Assembly (NCBI GenBank): GCA_049604415.1
Contig: JBMYTN010000002.1
Location: 144,668 to 208,667, forward strand
Length of the DNA: 64,000 nucleotides
Reading direction: 5' to 3'
From: JBMYTN01 sp049604415
GTDB lineage: Bacteria > Pseudomonadota > Alphaproteobacteria > Rhodospirillales > Rhodospirillaceae
In this document: piece after piece, positions 43,553 to 52,228 of the stretch
How positions within the stretch are numbered: the first letter of the stretch is position 1
Layout of the letters: every line of letters starts with the position of its first letter
The notes under the pieces: model-generated
What the model was told of the DNA's origin: nothing
Databases searched by the model: none
The model's input: the letters and a program-made list of their open reading frames with translations, nothing else
Position numbers and translations under genes: made by a program

Positions 43553-45463
43553 TCAAACAATGACGCCGTTGCCCAACCCTTGTGTCGTGTTGCCGGTTCG
43601 GATCGGCGGCCGGACAAAGGCGCGGGTGTTTTCAAAGCTGATTTCACCGCTCAGCGCCATATGCCGCAAGGCATCCGAAAAAAGCAATCGAATGTCCTGG
43701 CGCATGCGGGCTTCCAGAGGGGCCACCGAGCGCAGGGTGATGGTCAAGCTGCGGTCTTTGCGTTGGAACACCCCATCAAGCTGCATCGGGCCCAGCCGCG
43801 ACAGATCCAAATCGATCAGGAAGCGCTGATCATCGCCTTGGCCGCCGCGTTGCTTGCCCCCCAGATCGCCATCCTTGCTCTCGTCGTCTTCGGTTTTGTC
43901 CTGGCCGCCCATTTGGCGCAGGATCACGGTGATGGCCTCGATTTCGCCACCGGCCAGGAAGGGCACACTCATGGCCCGCCAATCGCCGCTTTGCTCGGCC
44001 ACCCGACCGGCCATATCCGCCACATCTCGGCTGAGCCGATTGGCCAGTTCAGCGCCTCGTCTGCCGGATTTTTCCAAGGCCCGCAAATTCGCCTCACCGG
44101 GCCATTTCTGCACATCGCCCCCGGGGCGAACCGCTTGGACAAAGCTGCTCATGGCCGCGCCCAAAGCTGGGCTGGGCTGGGGCACCATGGTCCGCAACCC
44201 GGCAGCAGCGGCGGGGTCGGTCCGCGCCAAGGCGTCGAGACCTTGGGACAAAGCAGGCCAACCACTGCCGCCGGACAGCGGCGTCGATCCGCTTGCCGCG
44301 CCAGCGACCTGGGCCGCCTGCAGGGGGTTTCCTGAGCCTGGGGCTGTCGCCGACAGCACGTTCAGGGTCAGATTGGTTCCGGGTGGCAGATCCAGGCGGG
44401 CCTGAAGAGCGAGCAAACCGCTTGGGGTCTGCACCAGGGGCAGTGCCGAGCCGCCGCCTGTGCTGGTGAGCACCCCGGACAAGGTGGCTGGCAGAGTGGG
44501 TGATGAGCCCCCCGCGATAAAGCCTGGGCGCACGCCCTCGCCGGAAAATCTGGGATTTAACGCCGCAGCAGTTTGGGGCTGGGTCGGTTGTGCGGGCGGC
44601 TGAGTCTGTGTTTGAGGCGTGGTTTGGGGAGCCGTCGATGTCGGGCTGGCTGGTTGAGCGGTGGGCGCCGTGTTCGTTGGCGCTTTAGGTCCTGATCCGA
44701 CCACGGCCCCTGTATTGGGGGACGGGCTCGCCCCTTGCGGGCTGCTTGGGGGTGGCAGTGGGGTAGCCCCGGGCAAGGGAGGTGAGGGCGTAGCGTTCGG
44801 GGCCGCTTGACCCTGTTGGCCCACAGCAGCGAGCCGCACCGTTAAGGTTGTGCCGGTGGGCAAGGCCGTCTGGTTTGCTGTGGAGGGTGTCGCGGACCCG
44901 GCAGTCTGACCCGCAGAAGCCTCTGTTGCACCGGCGGAGCGGACCACGATGGCCTGAATACCGCCGGACGGGTTGCGGGCCGTGGCGGCTACATTATCGA
45001 CCGGGGCGGTCTGGGCCTGTTGCCCGGTATTTTGCGATCCGGTTGCGGCGAGCCCCTGGGGTGTTGGCAGGGGTCCAGCCAATCCTTGGCTCGGCAAACC
45101 GGTTTGCAAGAGGGGGTTTTGTGCGGGCAAAGATGTGGTTGGCAGCGCCGCCGTCGTCAAAGGGCGCCCATTGAGCGCGGCGATCTTCAGCACCGCTTGG
45201 CCCTTGACCTGCGAAAGCACCTGCAGGGACAGTTTGCCGCCCTGCTCCAGGTCCAAGGGGGTTTTGAGGGCGACCGGGCCAAAGCGCGTGTCGACCTGCA
45301 CGGTGGCCCGGTCCAGCCGAGCCACGACGGTGGCATCCAAGGTCAGGCCGGTGGGCGCGTTGAGCAGCCCTTGTGGTGGTGCGGGCACCGTCACCGTCGG
45401 CGCTTGCGCGACCTGAGTGGGCAGCACAGTCGGCGGCGGAATAGACGGGGGAACAATGCTCAT
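43553..45463 (-). CDS. FliK-like hook-length control protein, second copy in the window
   Basis: A 636-residue protein. The first 125 residues hold a compact domain (ATVQVDTRFGPVALKTPLDLEQG then LSLQVLSQVKGQAVLKI); the middle (about 130-320) is low complexity, rich in Pro, Thr, Gln and Ala; the C-terminus has the FliK/Flg_hook type fold IDLDLSRLGPMQLDGVF..., with RLLFSDALRHMALSG. FliK proteins measure hook length and switch export specificity. This copy lies in the flhF-flhG unit and differs from the FliK encoded beside flgD/flgE. It may instead be a motility accessory; which copy acts in hook-length control cannot be decided here. Confidence 0.7.
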   Translation of the reverse strand: MSIVPPSIPPPTVLPTQVAQAPTVTVPAPPQGLLNAPTGLTLDATVVARLDRATVQVDTRFGPVALKTPLDLEQGGKLSLQVLSQVKGQAVLKIAALNGRPLTTAALPTTSLPAQNPLLQTGLPSQGLAGPLPTPQGLAATGSQNTGQQAQTAPVDNVAATARNPSGGIQAIVVRSAGATEASAGQTAGSATPSTANQTALPTGTTLTVRLAAVGQQGQAAPNATPSPPLPGATPLPPPSSPQGASPSPNTGAVVGSGPKAPTNTAPTAQPASPTSTAPQTTPQTQTQPPAQPTQPQTAAALNPRFSGEGVRPGFIAGGSSPTLPATLSGVLTSTGGGSALPLVQTPSGLLALQARLDLPPGTNLTLNVLSATAPGSGNPLQAAQVAGAASGSTPLSGGSGWPALSQGLDALARTDPAAAAGLRTMVPQPSPALGAAMSSFVQAVRPGGDVQKWPGEANLRALEKSGRRGAELANRLSRDVADMAGRVAEQSGDWRAMSVPFLAGGEIEAITVILRQMGGQDKTEDDESKDGDLGGKQRGGQGDDQRFLIDLDLSRLGPMQLDGVFQRKDRSLTITLRSVAPLEARMRQDIRLLFSDALRHMALSGEISFENTRAFVRPPIRTGNTTQGLGNGVIV

Positions 45464-45498
45464 CGGGCCGGTCTATCCTCTGGCGGCAAGTGGAAGGG

Positions 45499-46338
45499 TT
45501 AGCCCCGCATCAGACGCTCCGCAATGGCTTCCACATCCATCGCGGCCTCGCTGTTGGGATAGCGCAATAGGATGGGGGTTTGGTTGCGGATCGCTTCACG
45601 GACCCGGGTGTCCCGGCGGATGATCCCGGCCAGCGGCGGCGAGATTTTCAGGAAGCCCTGACAGGCCTTCAGCAAGGTGTTGTAGGTTCGCTCGCCTTCG
45701 CGGGTGGAATTGCAGCCATTGACCACGACGCGGATATCCACATCCTTGCGCTCCATGGCCGTGACCTTGATGAAGGCATAGGCATCGGTCAGAGAGGTCG
45801 GCTCATCCGAGGTGACCACCAAGATGGTGCCCGCGATCCTGGACAACAAGCGGATCGGTCGGTCGACACCAGCCCCCATATCCAAGATCACTCGGTCATA
45901 ATTCTGGGCCGTCAGCAACAGATCTTCGGCAATGATTTGTAGGCGCCCTGGCGGAATATTGGCCAAGCTGCCGGAGCCTGAGCGGCCGGCAATGACGTCA
46001 AACCCACCATTTTCATACAAGGTCGCAGCCTGGGTCATGGTGCGTTTGCCGACAATGACACTGCCCAGATCATGGGTGGGCATCAGGCCGATCTGGATGT
46101 CGACATTGGCCAAGCCCAGATCGCCATCAAACAACAGGGCGCGGGCTCCCCGCCGGGCCAGAGCATGGGTCAAGGTTACGGAAAACCATGTTTTGCCGAC
46201 ACCGCCTTTGCCCGAAGCGACGGCAATGACCTTCTCGTGGCGCGCAGTGGATTTCGGCACCATGTGCGGTCCATTGGGGCGCTGCCCACTGGGACGCTGC
46301 GTGTTGGGGGGCGAAGACCTGGGAGGAACGGTGTTCAT
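45499..46338 (-). CDS. flhG: MinD-like ATPase FlhG (flagellar number regulator)
   Basis: About 279 aa of the ParA/MinD family with the deviant Walker A motif SGKGGVGKT near residue 44, a Walker A' LFDGDLGLANVDIQIGL, the VILDMGAGVDRPIRLL Walker B region and a DEPTSLTDAYA segment, as in FlhG/FleN/YlxH. FlhG limits flagellar number and cooperates with the SRP-type GTPase FlhF, whose gene lies directly upstream. The first 40 residues are a disordered Pro/Asn/Gln-rich extension that may hold the short activator motif toward FlhF. A hairpin lies between the two genes. Confidence 0.93.
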   Translation of the reverse strand: MNTVPPRSSPPNTQRPSGQRPNGPHMVPKSTARHEKVIAVASGKGGVGKTWFSVTLTHALARRGARALLFDGDLGLANVDIQIGLMPTHDLGSVIVGKRTMTQAATLYENGGFDVIAGRSGSGSLANIPPGRLQIIAEDLLLTAQNYDRVILDMGAGVDRPIRLLSRIAGTILVVTSDEPTSLTDAYAFIKVTAMERKDVDIRVVVNGCNSTREGERTYNTLLKACQGFLKISPPLAGIIRRDTRVREAIRNQTPILLRYPNSEAAMDVEAIAERLMRG

Positions 46339-46375
46339 GCTGCTCGCTCAATGGTGACCGGGACGGGTAACAAAA

Positions 46376-46404
46376 TGCCCTGTGTTACGGGCGAAAACAG
46401 GGCA
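46376..46404 (-). terminator. Hairpin between flhF and flhG, possible attenuator
   Basis: TGCCCTGT (46376-46383) pairs perfectly with ACAGGGCA (46397-46404), with a 13-base loop. On the minus strand the stem is followed by TTTTG. It sits after the flhF stop and before the flhG start, where partial termination would lower flhG expression relative to flhF. The short T-tract makes full termination unlikely. Confidence 0.4.
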
Positions 46405-46432
46405 AAAAGAGTATTGGGCAGGCTGACTCTGA

Positions 46433-47539
46433 TCAGATGGCCTTAGAAAACGGGTGATCGGGGTCAGCGTCGCGGGTGAAGGACTCCAAGCCCGTATCCT
46501 CCGGCTCCGCTGCCGGGGGGCGTTCGAGGGTTTGTTGGAATGTACCAGCCACGGTCGGCTCACCAAGGCCTTGATTGGCCCGGGCTGATTGGCTTTCCAA
46601 GGGCAGGATCAAATGGGCCAGGGCACTGGCATCAATCGGCCACAGTCCATTGGCAACATGGGGATTGATCGACACATCGGCAAAGGCCAAACCACCGGCT
46701 TCTGCGGCAGCCAAAATCCCGCCGAGGCGCCGGGCCATGTCCAGACGGGTTGCCAAAATGCGGGTGGCCCCGACATCGGCGAAGGCTTCGGCAATTTCAG
46801 CGGCTTCCAGCGGGTCCGTGCCAGCATTAAGCACCAAAACGGCCTCCAGCGGGGCCGCTTCAACCAGGTCGCGCAGCATTTCCATATCGTCGACGGAAAA
46901 CGGATTTAAGCCAGGGCTGTCGATAAAGCTGACCACCGCATGGCTGCGCAAATTGCCCACCAGGGTGGCCAGGCTGTCGGGGCCTTTGGCGCGCTTCAAA
47001 TCGATGTTCAGGATCTTGGTAAAGGCCGCCAACTGCTCTTGCGCCCCAGCGCGCACGCTATCGGCGGTGACGACGCCAACTTCATTGCCAGCCAAGCGCG
47101 CCCGGGCGGCCAATTTGGCCACGGCGATGGTCTTGCCCGTTCCCGGCGGGCCAACCAGCATGATTGGCCGAGGGGCCGGGCCTTGGGGCAGGGGAGAAAA
47201 CGAAAAGATCTCGTCGAGTGCCCAAGCGCAAGCCTCCAGGGTATCGGACACCGGTGCGGCCGCTGCGGCATTGACGATCATTTCGATCAATCGGGGCTGG
47301 GCCCCATGAAAGCGCAAGGCTTCGCGCACGGCTTCAATGGTTGGGCGACCGCCTTCTGCGCCCAGGGCCTGATGAATATCCTCTTCAATCAGGTCCTCTT
47401 CCAAAGCCGCAACAATCCGCACCCCATTGCCGTCCGAGGACCGCTGGGTCGATGCGATAATGGCATCTTCTCCCAACTCTGCCCGGATTTGGGCCATGGC
47501 TTCAGCCATGCTCGGCGCTGTATAGGCTTTCAGGCGCAT
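46433..47539 (-). CDS. flhF: SRP-type GTPase FlhF (flagellar placement)
   Basis: A 368-residue protein: N-terminal basic B domain beginning MRLKAYTAPSMAEAMAQIRAELG, a helical N domain, then an SRP GTPase G domain with P-loop GPPGTGKT, G2 DSVRAGAQEQLAAF, G3 DSPGLNPF (in place of DTAGR) and G4 TRLD. FlhF recruits early flagellar components such as FliF to the cell pole and works with FlhG. First gene of a transcription unit including flhG, a FliK-like gene, a TPR-like gene and a J-domain gene. The polar flagellation role is known for the family; the flagellar pattern of this organism is not known. Confidence 0.93.
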   Translation of the reverse strand: MRLKAYTAPSMAEAMAQIRAELGEDAIIASTQRSSDGNGVRIVAALEEDLIEEDIHQALGAEGGRPTIEAVREALRFHGAQPRLIEMIVNAAAAAPVSDTLEACAWALDEIFSFSPLPQGPAPRPIMLVGPPGTGKTIAVAKLAARARLAGNEVGVVTADSVRAGAQEQLAAFTKILNIDLKRAKGPDSLATLVGNLRSHAVVSFIDSPGLNPFSVDDMEMLRDLVEAAPLEAVLVLNAGTDPLEAAEIAEAFADVGATRILATRLDMARRLGGILAAAEAGGLAFADVSINPHVANGLWPIDASALAHLILPLESQSARANQGLGEPTVAGTFQQTLERPPAAEPEDTGLESFTRDADPDHPFSKAI

Positions 47540-47850
47540 CGGTGCTCAGGTGGCTTTCAATCGTTTGGGCGGGCCTCTGCCCGACTTTACCTCAACCACT
47601 CTGGCACCGCAGTGTTAAAACCAGATTAGCAAATGCGAACAAATCTGCGGAGCATCGGCGGTTTTCCCGACATTTATGCCGCCCGTGGAGGCTTTTTGGA
47701 GTTTAAATTGCCTAATCTAATGCGGTGCCGGAACCGGTAAGGCTTTGATTTTAAAAAGCAAAAGCCAAGTCCTCTGGCTTAAGGACTTGGCTTCTAAGAT
47801 TGTAACCACGCTCTTGACGCTATCGAGCCTGAAAGGCGTTTTCGCCGGAC
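47540..47850. other. Region upstream of flhF
   Basis: About 310 bp. It contains the terminator of the XRE regulator gene (see separate entry) and the promoter of the flhF unit, which I could not locate: no good sigma-54 (GG-N10-GC) or sigma-28 match stands out on the minus strand. The 47600-47720 part is moderately AT-rich. Confidence 0.45.
47750..47793 (-). terminator. Rho-independent terminator of the XRE regulator gene
   Basis: A perfect 11-bp inverted repeat (AAGCCAAGTCC at 47762-47772 and GGACTTGGCTT at 47783-47793, loop of 10) lies 58 bp beyond the regulator stop. On the minus strand it runs into TTTGCTTTTT, so it fits an intrinsic terminator. Confidence 0.8.
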
Positions 47851-48345
47851 TTAATCCAAGGCTTCGACTTCGTCTGTGGTCAGGCCAAATCGTTCATCCG
47901 TTGAGTTGGACATGGCCTTCATCAGCTCTTTCAAGCGCTGGCGGATTTGATCGCTGCCCATGCGCCGATAGAGCAAATAGAATTCAAGGAAATCCGAAGT
48001 CTTGGTCGGGTCCTGATCCTCGTCTTCCAATAAGGCACCGGCAGCGGCATCCAAGCCCTTGCGCGGCAGCTCCTCATGGTCTTGGAAATCTTCATAAAAG
48101 AATTCTACGGAGACCCCCAAAACCTTGCCGATCTCATAGAGACGACTGGCCGAAACCCGGTTGGAGCCCCGTTCATATTTCTGCACCTGTTGGAAGGTCA
48201 CCCCGACACCCTTGGCCAAGGCCTGTTGGGACATGCCAACAATATTCCGGCGCAGTCGGATACGGCGGCCAACATGTTTATCAATCGGGTGAATTTCGCC
48301 CGGTTCCAAACCATTCACTGTTTTGCCACGCGGCATTCCCGGCAT
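47851..48345 (-). CDS. XRE-family transcriptional regulator, probably autoregulated
   Basis: About 164 aa. A Cro/C1-type HTH occupies roughly residues 17-75 (RRIRLRRNIVGMSQQALAKGVGVTFQQVQKYERG.NRVSASRLYEIGKVL), the pattern of alphaproteobacterial SinR/PhrR-like regulators, followed by an acidic linker and a helical tail (FYLLYRRMGSDQIRQRLKELMKAM). The start is uncertain: in-frame ATGs lie at 48399, 48375, 48345 and 48336. I chose 48345 because a TTTACA-N17-TATGCA promoter upstream would start transcription near 48374, and GGGA precedes the codon. A 7-bp inverted repeat covers the -10 box. It sits between the flhF and flhA units. Confidence 0.82.
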   Translation of the reverse strand: MPGMPRGKTVNGLEPGEIHPIDKHVGRRIRLRRNIVGMSQQALAKGVGVTFQQVQKYERGSNRVSASRLYEIGKVLGVSVEFFYEDFQDHEELPRKGLDAAAGALLEDEDQDPTKTSDFLEFYLLYRRMGSDQIRQRLKELMKAMSNSTDERFGLTTDEVEALD

Positions 48346-48379
48346 CACACAAATCCCACTATCCAGAAGGGCCATCAAT

Positions 48380-48418
48380 CTATGCAAAATGCATAGCATC
48401 GCCTATAGCTTATGTAAA
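48380..48418 (-). promoter_or_regulatory. Promoter with embedded palindrome before the XRE regulator gene
   Basis: On the minus strand TTTACA (48413-48418) and TATGCA (48390-48395) are separated by exactly 17 bp. The -10 hexamer lies inside the perfect palindrome CTATGCA-AAA-TGCATAG (48380-48396), an arrangement typical of a repressor operator. The regulator gene starts about 30 bp downstream, so autoregulation is likely. Confidence 0.55.
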
Positions 48419-48459
48419 CCGCTGGTATGACAACTGAACCGGTAGGAGGGTCCTTTTGC

Positions 48460-48936
48460 CTAGGTTTGGGATGTTTCGGTATCCATCATGCGCAATAGGT
48501 CAATCATGGCTCGTCGCACAGTCTTTGGTTGTTGGCAAAACTCTCTAATCAGAGCGCTGGTCTCTTCTGTATTTGGGTCAGCCTGTTGATCCTCGGGCTG
48601 TGACGGTTCTGGGGGAGGGTTTTCCGGGCTTTGATCGTTGTGGAAATGGCCAAAAAAGGCCTCATAGGGGATATCCAACGCCTCGGAGACGGTCCAGAGC
48701 ACCGAGGCGGAAATGGGCTCCATGCCCCATTCCAAGCGGCTGACCAATTCGGTGTCCAAACCGCTGATACGGCCCAGATCTGCAGCTGACAGCCCCCGAA
48801 TTTTGCGGAAATTGTGGATGGTTCGACCGATCTGCCGGTCCTCCTCGGTGGCGGCGAGGGCTTCCTGGTCCGAGGCCAAAGAGGACCAATTGGACCCATA
48901 GGATGCAGGCCTTTGGTCAGGCTGATCTTCAGTCAT
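48460..48936 (-). CDS. XRE-family transcriptional regulator
   Basis: A 158-residue protein with a Cro/C1-type HTH at about residues 36-95 (IGRTIHNFRKIRGLSAADLGRISGLDTELVSRLEWGMEPISASVLWTVSEAL), a Pro/Glu-rich linker, and a short helical tail (REFCQQPKTVRRAMIDLLRMM) like dimerisation segments of the SinR-like group. The target is unknown. It lies between two other HTH genes on the same strand, each with its own gap, so they are probably transcribed separately. The tail resembles that of the adjacent regulator at 47.9 kb only loosely. Confidence 0.85.
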   Translation of the reverse strand: MTEDQPDQRPASYGSNWSSLASDQEALAATEEDRQIGRTIHNFRKIRGLSAADLGRISGLDTELVSRLEWGMEPISASVLWTVSEALDIPYEAFFGHFHNDQSPENPPPEPSQPEDQQADPNTEETSALIREFCQQPKTVRRAMIDLLRMMDTETSQT

Positions 48937-49021
48937 TTCCTGTCCTCGCAGGTCACGGAAGAAGCAAGAACGATTTCAAACCACAGGATAGGGGCGACTG
49001 CTGCCCCGGCCATTTTCTGTG

Positions 49022-49387
49022 TCAGACGCGCCGCACCCGTACCCCTTCGCCAAAGTCGCCCTCATTGGCGATGAAAACGATGTCGAGGCCTTCCAGAACG
49101 CGCTGGATCGATTCCCGTTGGGCTGATCGTGGCGAAGTGTGGCCATTCTCAAAGTCTGATAAGGTCTTAGGCGCAATTCCGGCCAACCCGGCCAGATCTC
49201 GGGAGCGCAATCCGATCAAAGCCCGGGCAGCGCGGCATTGCGCACCGCTTAGGCAAAATGAGGCTCCCGATGTTTGGGGCCGCTCTGCCCGTTGGGGTGC
49301 GGCGTTCCGGTGTCCTAAGGGTGCTCTGAGCGCCTCAATTGGGCGTCCTTGATGGTCAGCGAATTCCGCTGGAGACCCATCCCGCAT
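49022..49387 (-). CDS. XRE-family transcriptional regulator with degenerate N-terminus
   Basis: About 121 aa. The Cro/C1-type HTH lies in the C-terminal half (CRAARALIGLRSRDLAGLAGIAPKTLSDFENGHTSPRSAQRESIQRVLEGLDIVFI), a pattern common in alphaproteobacterial single-HTH regulators; the first 50 residues are low complexity. The start at ATG 49387 is preceded by GGAGGAG six bases upstream, better than the overlapping GTG. Its target is unknown; it is the first of three HTH genes between flhA and flhF. Confidence 0.8.
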   Translation of the reverse strand: MRDGSPAEFADHQGRPIEALRAPLGHRNAAPQRAERPQTSGASFCLSGAQCRAARALIGLRSRDLAGLAGIAPKTLSDFENGHTSPRSAQRESIQRVLEGLDIVFIANEGDFGEGVRVRRV

Positions 49388-49987
49388 GTTTTTCTCCTCC
49401 ACTCCGAACCATGGTGGCAGAAACCGTTTTGTTAGAAACCGGGGCGAGACGCTTTCAAACTGGTATTTTTTCCAGGTTCTATTTGGTCGCTCTGGCGCTT
49501 AAAACGGCGATGATTTTTGGGCGTACTCTCTTCTGGCTGTTGGGTTTTGCTTAGTGGCAACCCTCCATCCCATTTTAGGATTTCGGTTTGCGCTGATAGG
49601 GGTCGCTGTTTTGGCCCTTCGCCCTTGCTGGATCTCGGACCTTTGATTGCCAAAAGAGTATGGGCACAAGGCTCTACAATCAATAGAAAGACGAAATATC
49701 CATAAAATACATCATTTAGGATGATATCGTTTCAGTGCATCGGACCTGCATTGCAAGCATATCTCTAACAGCCAGGCCCTCTCTGAGGCGTCAGGGCAGT
49801 TCTGCTCCGGTCTGATCAAACCCAAGAACTGATTCACCCACTGACAAATCTGGGCTAGTCATTTGATTTAATGAGATATTTTTTTGGTTTGGGCGCGCTG
49901 AAAGGCTTACCGATTTGATTGGATACAAGCCCTTGGGTTGATTCGTGGCCTAATCAGGCATCCAAAGCTGGATAAATGCTTTCTCTC
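49388..49987. other. 600-bp non-coding region between the flhA operon and the XRE genes
   Basis: No credible gene: short ORFs on both strands lack ribosome-binding sites, domains or family resemblance. The part 49680-49940 is AT-rich and probably contains the promoter of the XRE gene on the minus strand. The 3' end of the flhA transcript also falls here, but I see no clear terminator hairpin directly after the flhA stop. Confidence 0.5.
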
Positions 49988-52171
49988 TTAGATCTGACCA
50001 AGGGTTTTGATCCGGGCTTTGGGATGGATCTCGTTCTGGCTCATGACAATCGTTGATGGGCGGAAGCGTTCAACGATGGAGCGGACATAGGGCCGGATCA
50101 TCGGGCTGGTCAGCAAAATCGGGGCATCGCCGCGCATGGCGAATTGCTCAAAGGTCCGGCGGACCCCGACTATAAACTCCTGCAGCTTGGACGGGGCCAT
50201 GGACAGCTGTTTGTCCTCGCCTTGTCCGACCAGGCTTTCGGCAAATTCCTGTTCCCATTTCGGGCTTAGGGTAACAAGCGGAATAATGCCCTCGTCATTG
50301 ACATTGGCATCGCAGAGCTGGCGGGCCAGGCGGGTGCGGACATGCTCGGTGATGACGGTGATGTTGCGGGTGCCGCCTGAGGATTCCGCGATGCCCTCCA
50401 AGATGGTCGGCAGGTCGCGGATCGAGACCCGCTCGGCCAGCAGGTTTTGCAAAATCCGCTGAATACCAGACAGGCTGATGGCGCTGGGAACCATATCGGT
50501 CAACAGCTTGGTCTGGTCCTTGTCCAGCTCGTCCATCAGCTTTTGCGTTTCCGCGTAGGACAACAGCTCGGACATGCTGTCCTTGACCACCTCAGTAATG
50601 TGGGTGGTGATCACCGTGGGCGGATCGACAACGGTGTAGCCCCGGAACATGGCTTCTTCGCGGTTTGACATGTCAATCCAGACCGCTGGCAAGCCGAAGG
50701 TGGGCTCAATGGTTTTTTCGCCGGGCAGCGATATGTCTTCGCCCCGGGGATCCATGACCAGCAGCATATTGGGGCGCAAATCGCCGCCACCGCCTTCGAC
50801 CTCTTTGACGAAGACCCGATAGCTGTTGGCGGCCAGTTGCATATTGTCCTGGATACGCACCGGCGGCATGACAAAGCCCATATCGGTCGCCAGGGCCCGG
50901 CGCAAGGCTTTGATCTGGTCGGTCAGGCGCTGATTGTGGCTGCCATTGATCAAAGAGAGCAGGCCATAGCCCAACTCCAGGCGGACCATATCGATTTTCA
51001 GCGCCGATGAGATCGGTTCTTCGGCAGCAGGCAGCTTGGTTTCTTGCGCTGCCCGCTCAGCTTCCTCTGTCTCAATGCGCCTTCGTTCCTCTGAGCGCTT
51101 TTCCAAATAATACGCCGCCGTGCCGGTGATGCCGGCCAGCAGCAGGAAGGGCAGCATCGGGGTGCCGGGCAGGACCGCCAGGGCAGCGGCCATGAAGGAG
51201 CTCATGCCCAGAGCCCGGGGATAGGCGGTGAATTGGCCGACCAGGGCGGTTTCAGCCGTGTCGTCCAGGCCACCCTTGGCGACCATCACACCGGCGGCGA
51301 CGGAAATGATCAGGGCCGGGATCTGGGAGACGAGACCATCCCCGACCGTCAAGCGGGTGTAGGTGTCGGCGGCATCGCTAAAGCTCATGTCGTTCTGCAA
51401 AATGCCGATGACCATGCCCGCAACAATGTTGATTGCGGTGATCACCATTCCGGCGACCGCATCGCCGCGGACGAATTTTGACGCCCCGTCCATGGCCCCG
51501 AAAAAGTCGCTTTCCTTTTGCAGGGCTTCGCGCCGGTTCTTGGCTTCCGTTTCATCAATCAGGCCGGAGGACAGATCCGCATCAATGGCCATCTGTTTGC
51601 CGGGCATGGCGTCCAAGGTAAACCGGGCCGTGACTTCGGCGATCCGGGTCGCACCCTTGGTGATCACCATGAAGTTCACCAACACCAAAATGGCGAACAC
51701 AATGATCCCAATGACAAAATTGCCACCCATGATGAAGCCACCAAAGGCGGCGATCACATCGCCAGCCGCATCCGGCCCCATGTGGCCATCTGATAGGATC
51801 AGGCGGGTTGAAGCGAGGTTTAGCGCCAAGCGCAGCATGGTGGCGATCAGCAACACCATGGGGAAAGTGGTGAATTCCAGCGCTTTGCGGATAAACACCA
51901 CCGTCATCAAAACCAGGACCGAGAAGGTCAGGGACAAGGCCAACATCAAGTCGAGCAGCCAAGGCGGCATCGGCAAGATCAGGACAACAAGGATCAGCAC
52001 CAGTCCGACCGGCAGCCCGATCTCGCCGGAGGTGACCATGTTGCCCATGCGTTGGGCGAAGGATCCGACATTGAAGCCCTGATCGCCGCCACCGCCGCCC
52101 TGGCCTTCTGGCCCAGGCAATTGGGGTGCGGCACCTCCGCCTGCGATCCTGTTCCCGGTTTCCTCAGCCAT
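49988..52171 (-). CDS. flhA: Flagellar biosynthesis protein FlhA
   Basis: Core membrane subunit of the flagellar type III export gate, 727 aa. After a Gly/Gln-rich N-terminus of about 45 residues come eight predicted membrane helices, with PMVLLIATMLRLALNLASTRLIL and the conserved FHIPEP-type loop MDGASKFVRGDAVAG, then a long cytoplasmic domain (DIVRLELGYGLLSL, ILQNLLAERVSIRDLPTILEG). The cytoplasmic part docks export chaperones and substrates. It follows flbD by 57 bp and closes the fliF operon. The end of the protein is AliKTLGQI-like and complete. Confidence 0.97.
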   Translation of the reverse strand: MAEETGNRIAGGGAAPQLPGPEGQGGGGGDQGFNVGSFAQRMGNMVTSGEIGLPVGLVLILVVLILPMPPWLLDLMLALSLTFSVLVLMTVVFIRKALEFTTFPMVLLIATMLRLALNLASTRLILSDGHMGPDAAGDVIAAFGGFIMGGNFVIGIIVFAILVLVNFMVITKGATRIAEVTARFTLDAMPGKQMAIDADLSSGLIDETEAKNRREALQKESDFFGAMDGASKFVRGDAVAGMVITAINIVAGMVIGILQNDMSFSDAADTYTRLTVGDGLVSQIPALIISVAAGVMVAKGGLDDTAETALVGQFTAYPRALGMSSFMAAALAVLPGTPMLPFLLLAGITGTAAYYLEKRSEERRRIETEEAERAAQETKLPAAEEPISSALKIDMVRLELGYGLLSLINGSHNQRLTDQIKALRRALATDMGFVMPPVRIQDNMQLAANSYRVFVKEVEGGGGDLRPNMLLVMDPRGEDISLPGEKTIEPTFGLPAVWIDMSNREEAMFRGYTVVDPPTVITTHITEVVKDSMSELLSYAETQKLMDELDKDQTKLLTDMVPSAISLSGIQRILQNLLAERVSIRDLPTILEGIAESSGGTRNITVITEHVRTRLARQLCDANVNDEGIIPLVTLSPKWEQEFAESLVGQGEDKQLSMAPSKLQEFIVGVRRTFEQFAMRGDAPILLTSPMIRPYVRSIVERFRPSTIVMSQNEIHPKARIKTLGQI

Positions 52172-52228
52172 GGCTGTGTGTGTTCTCTAACCCTGTATTA
52201 GTAAGATGTTTAAGGCGACGGTGGGCGC

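Noticed and set aside
49432..49683. An 83-codon minus-strand ORF in the gap after flhA
   Set aside because: No Shine-Dalgarno sequence, no recognisable domain, and composition like non-coding DNA.
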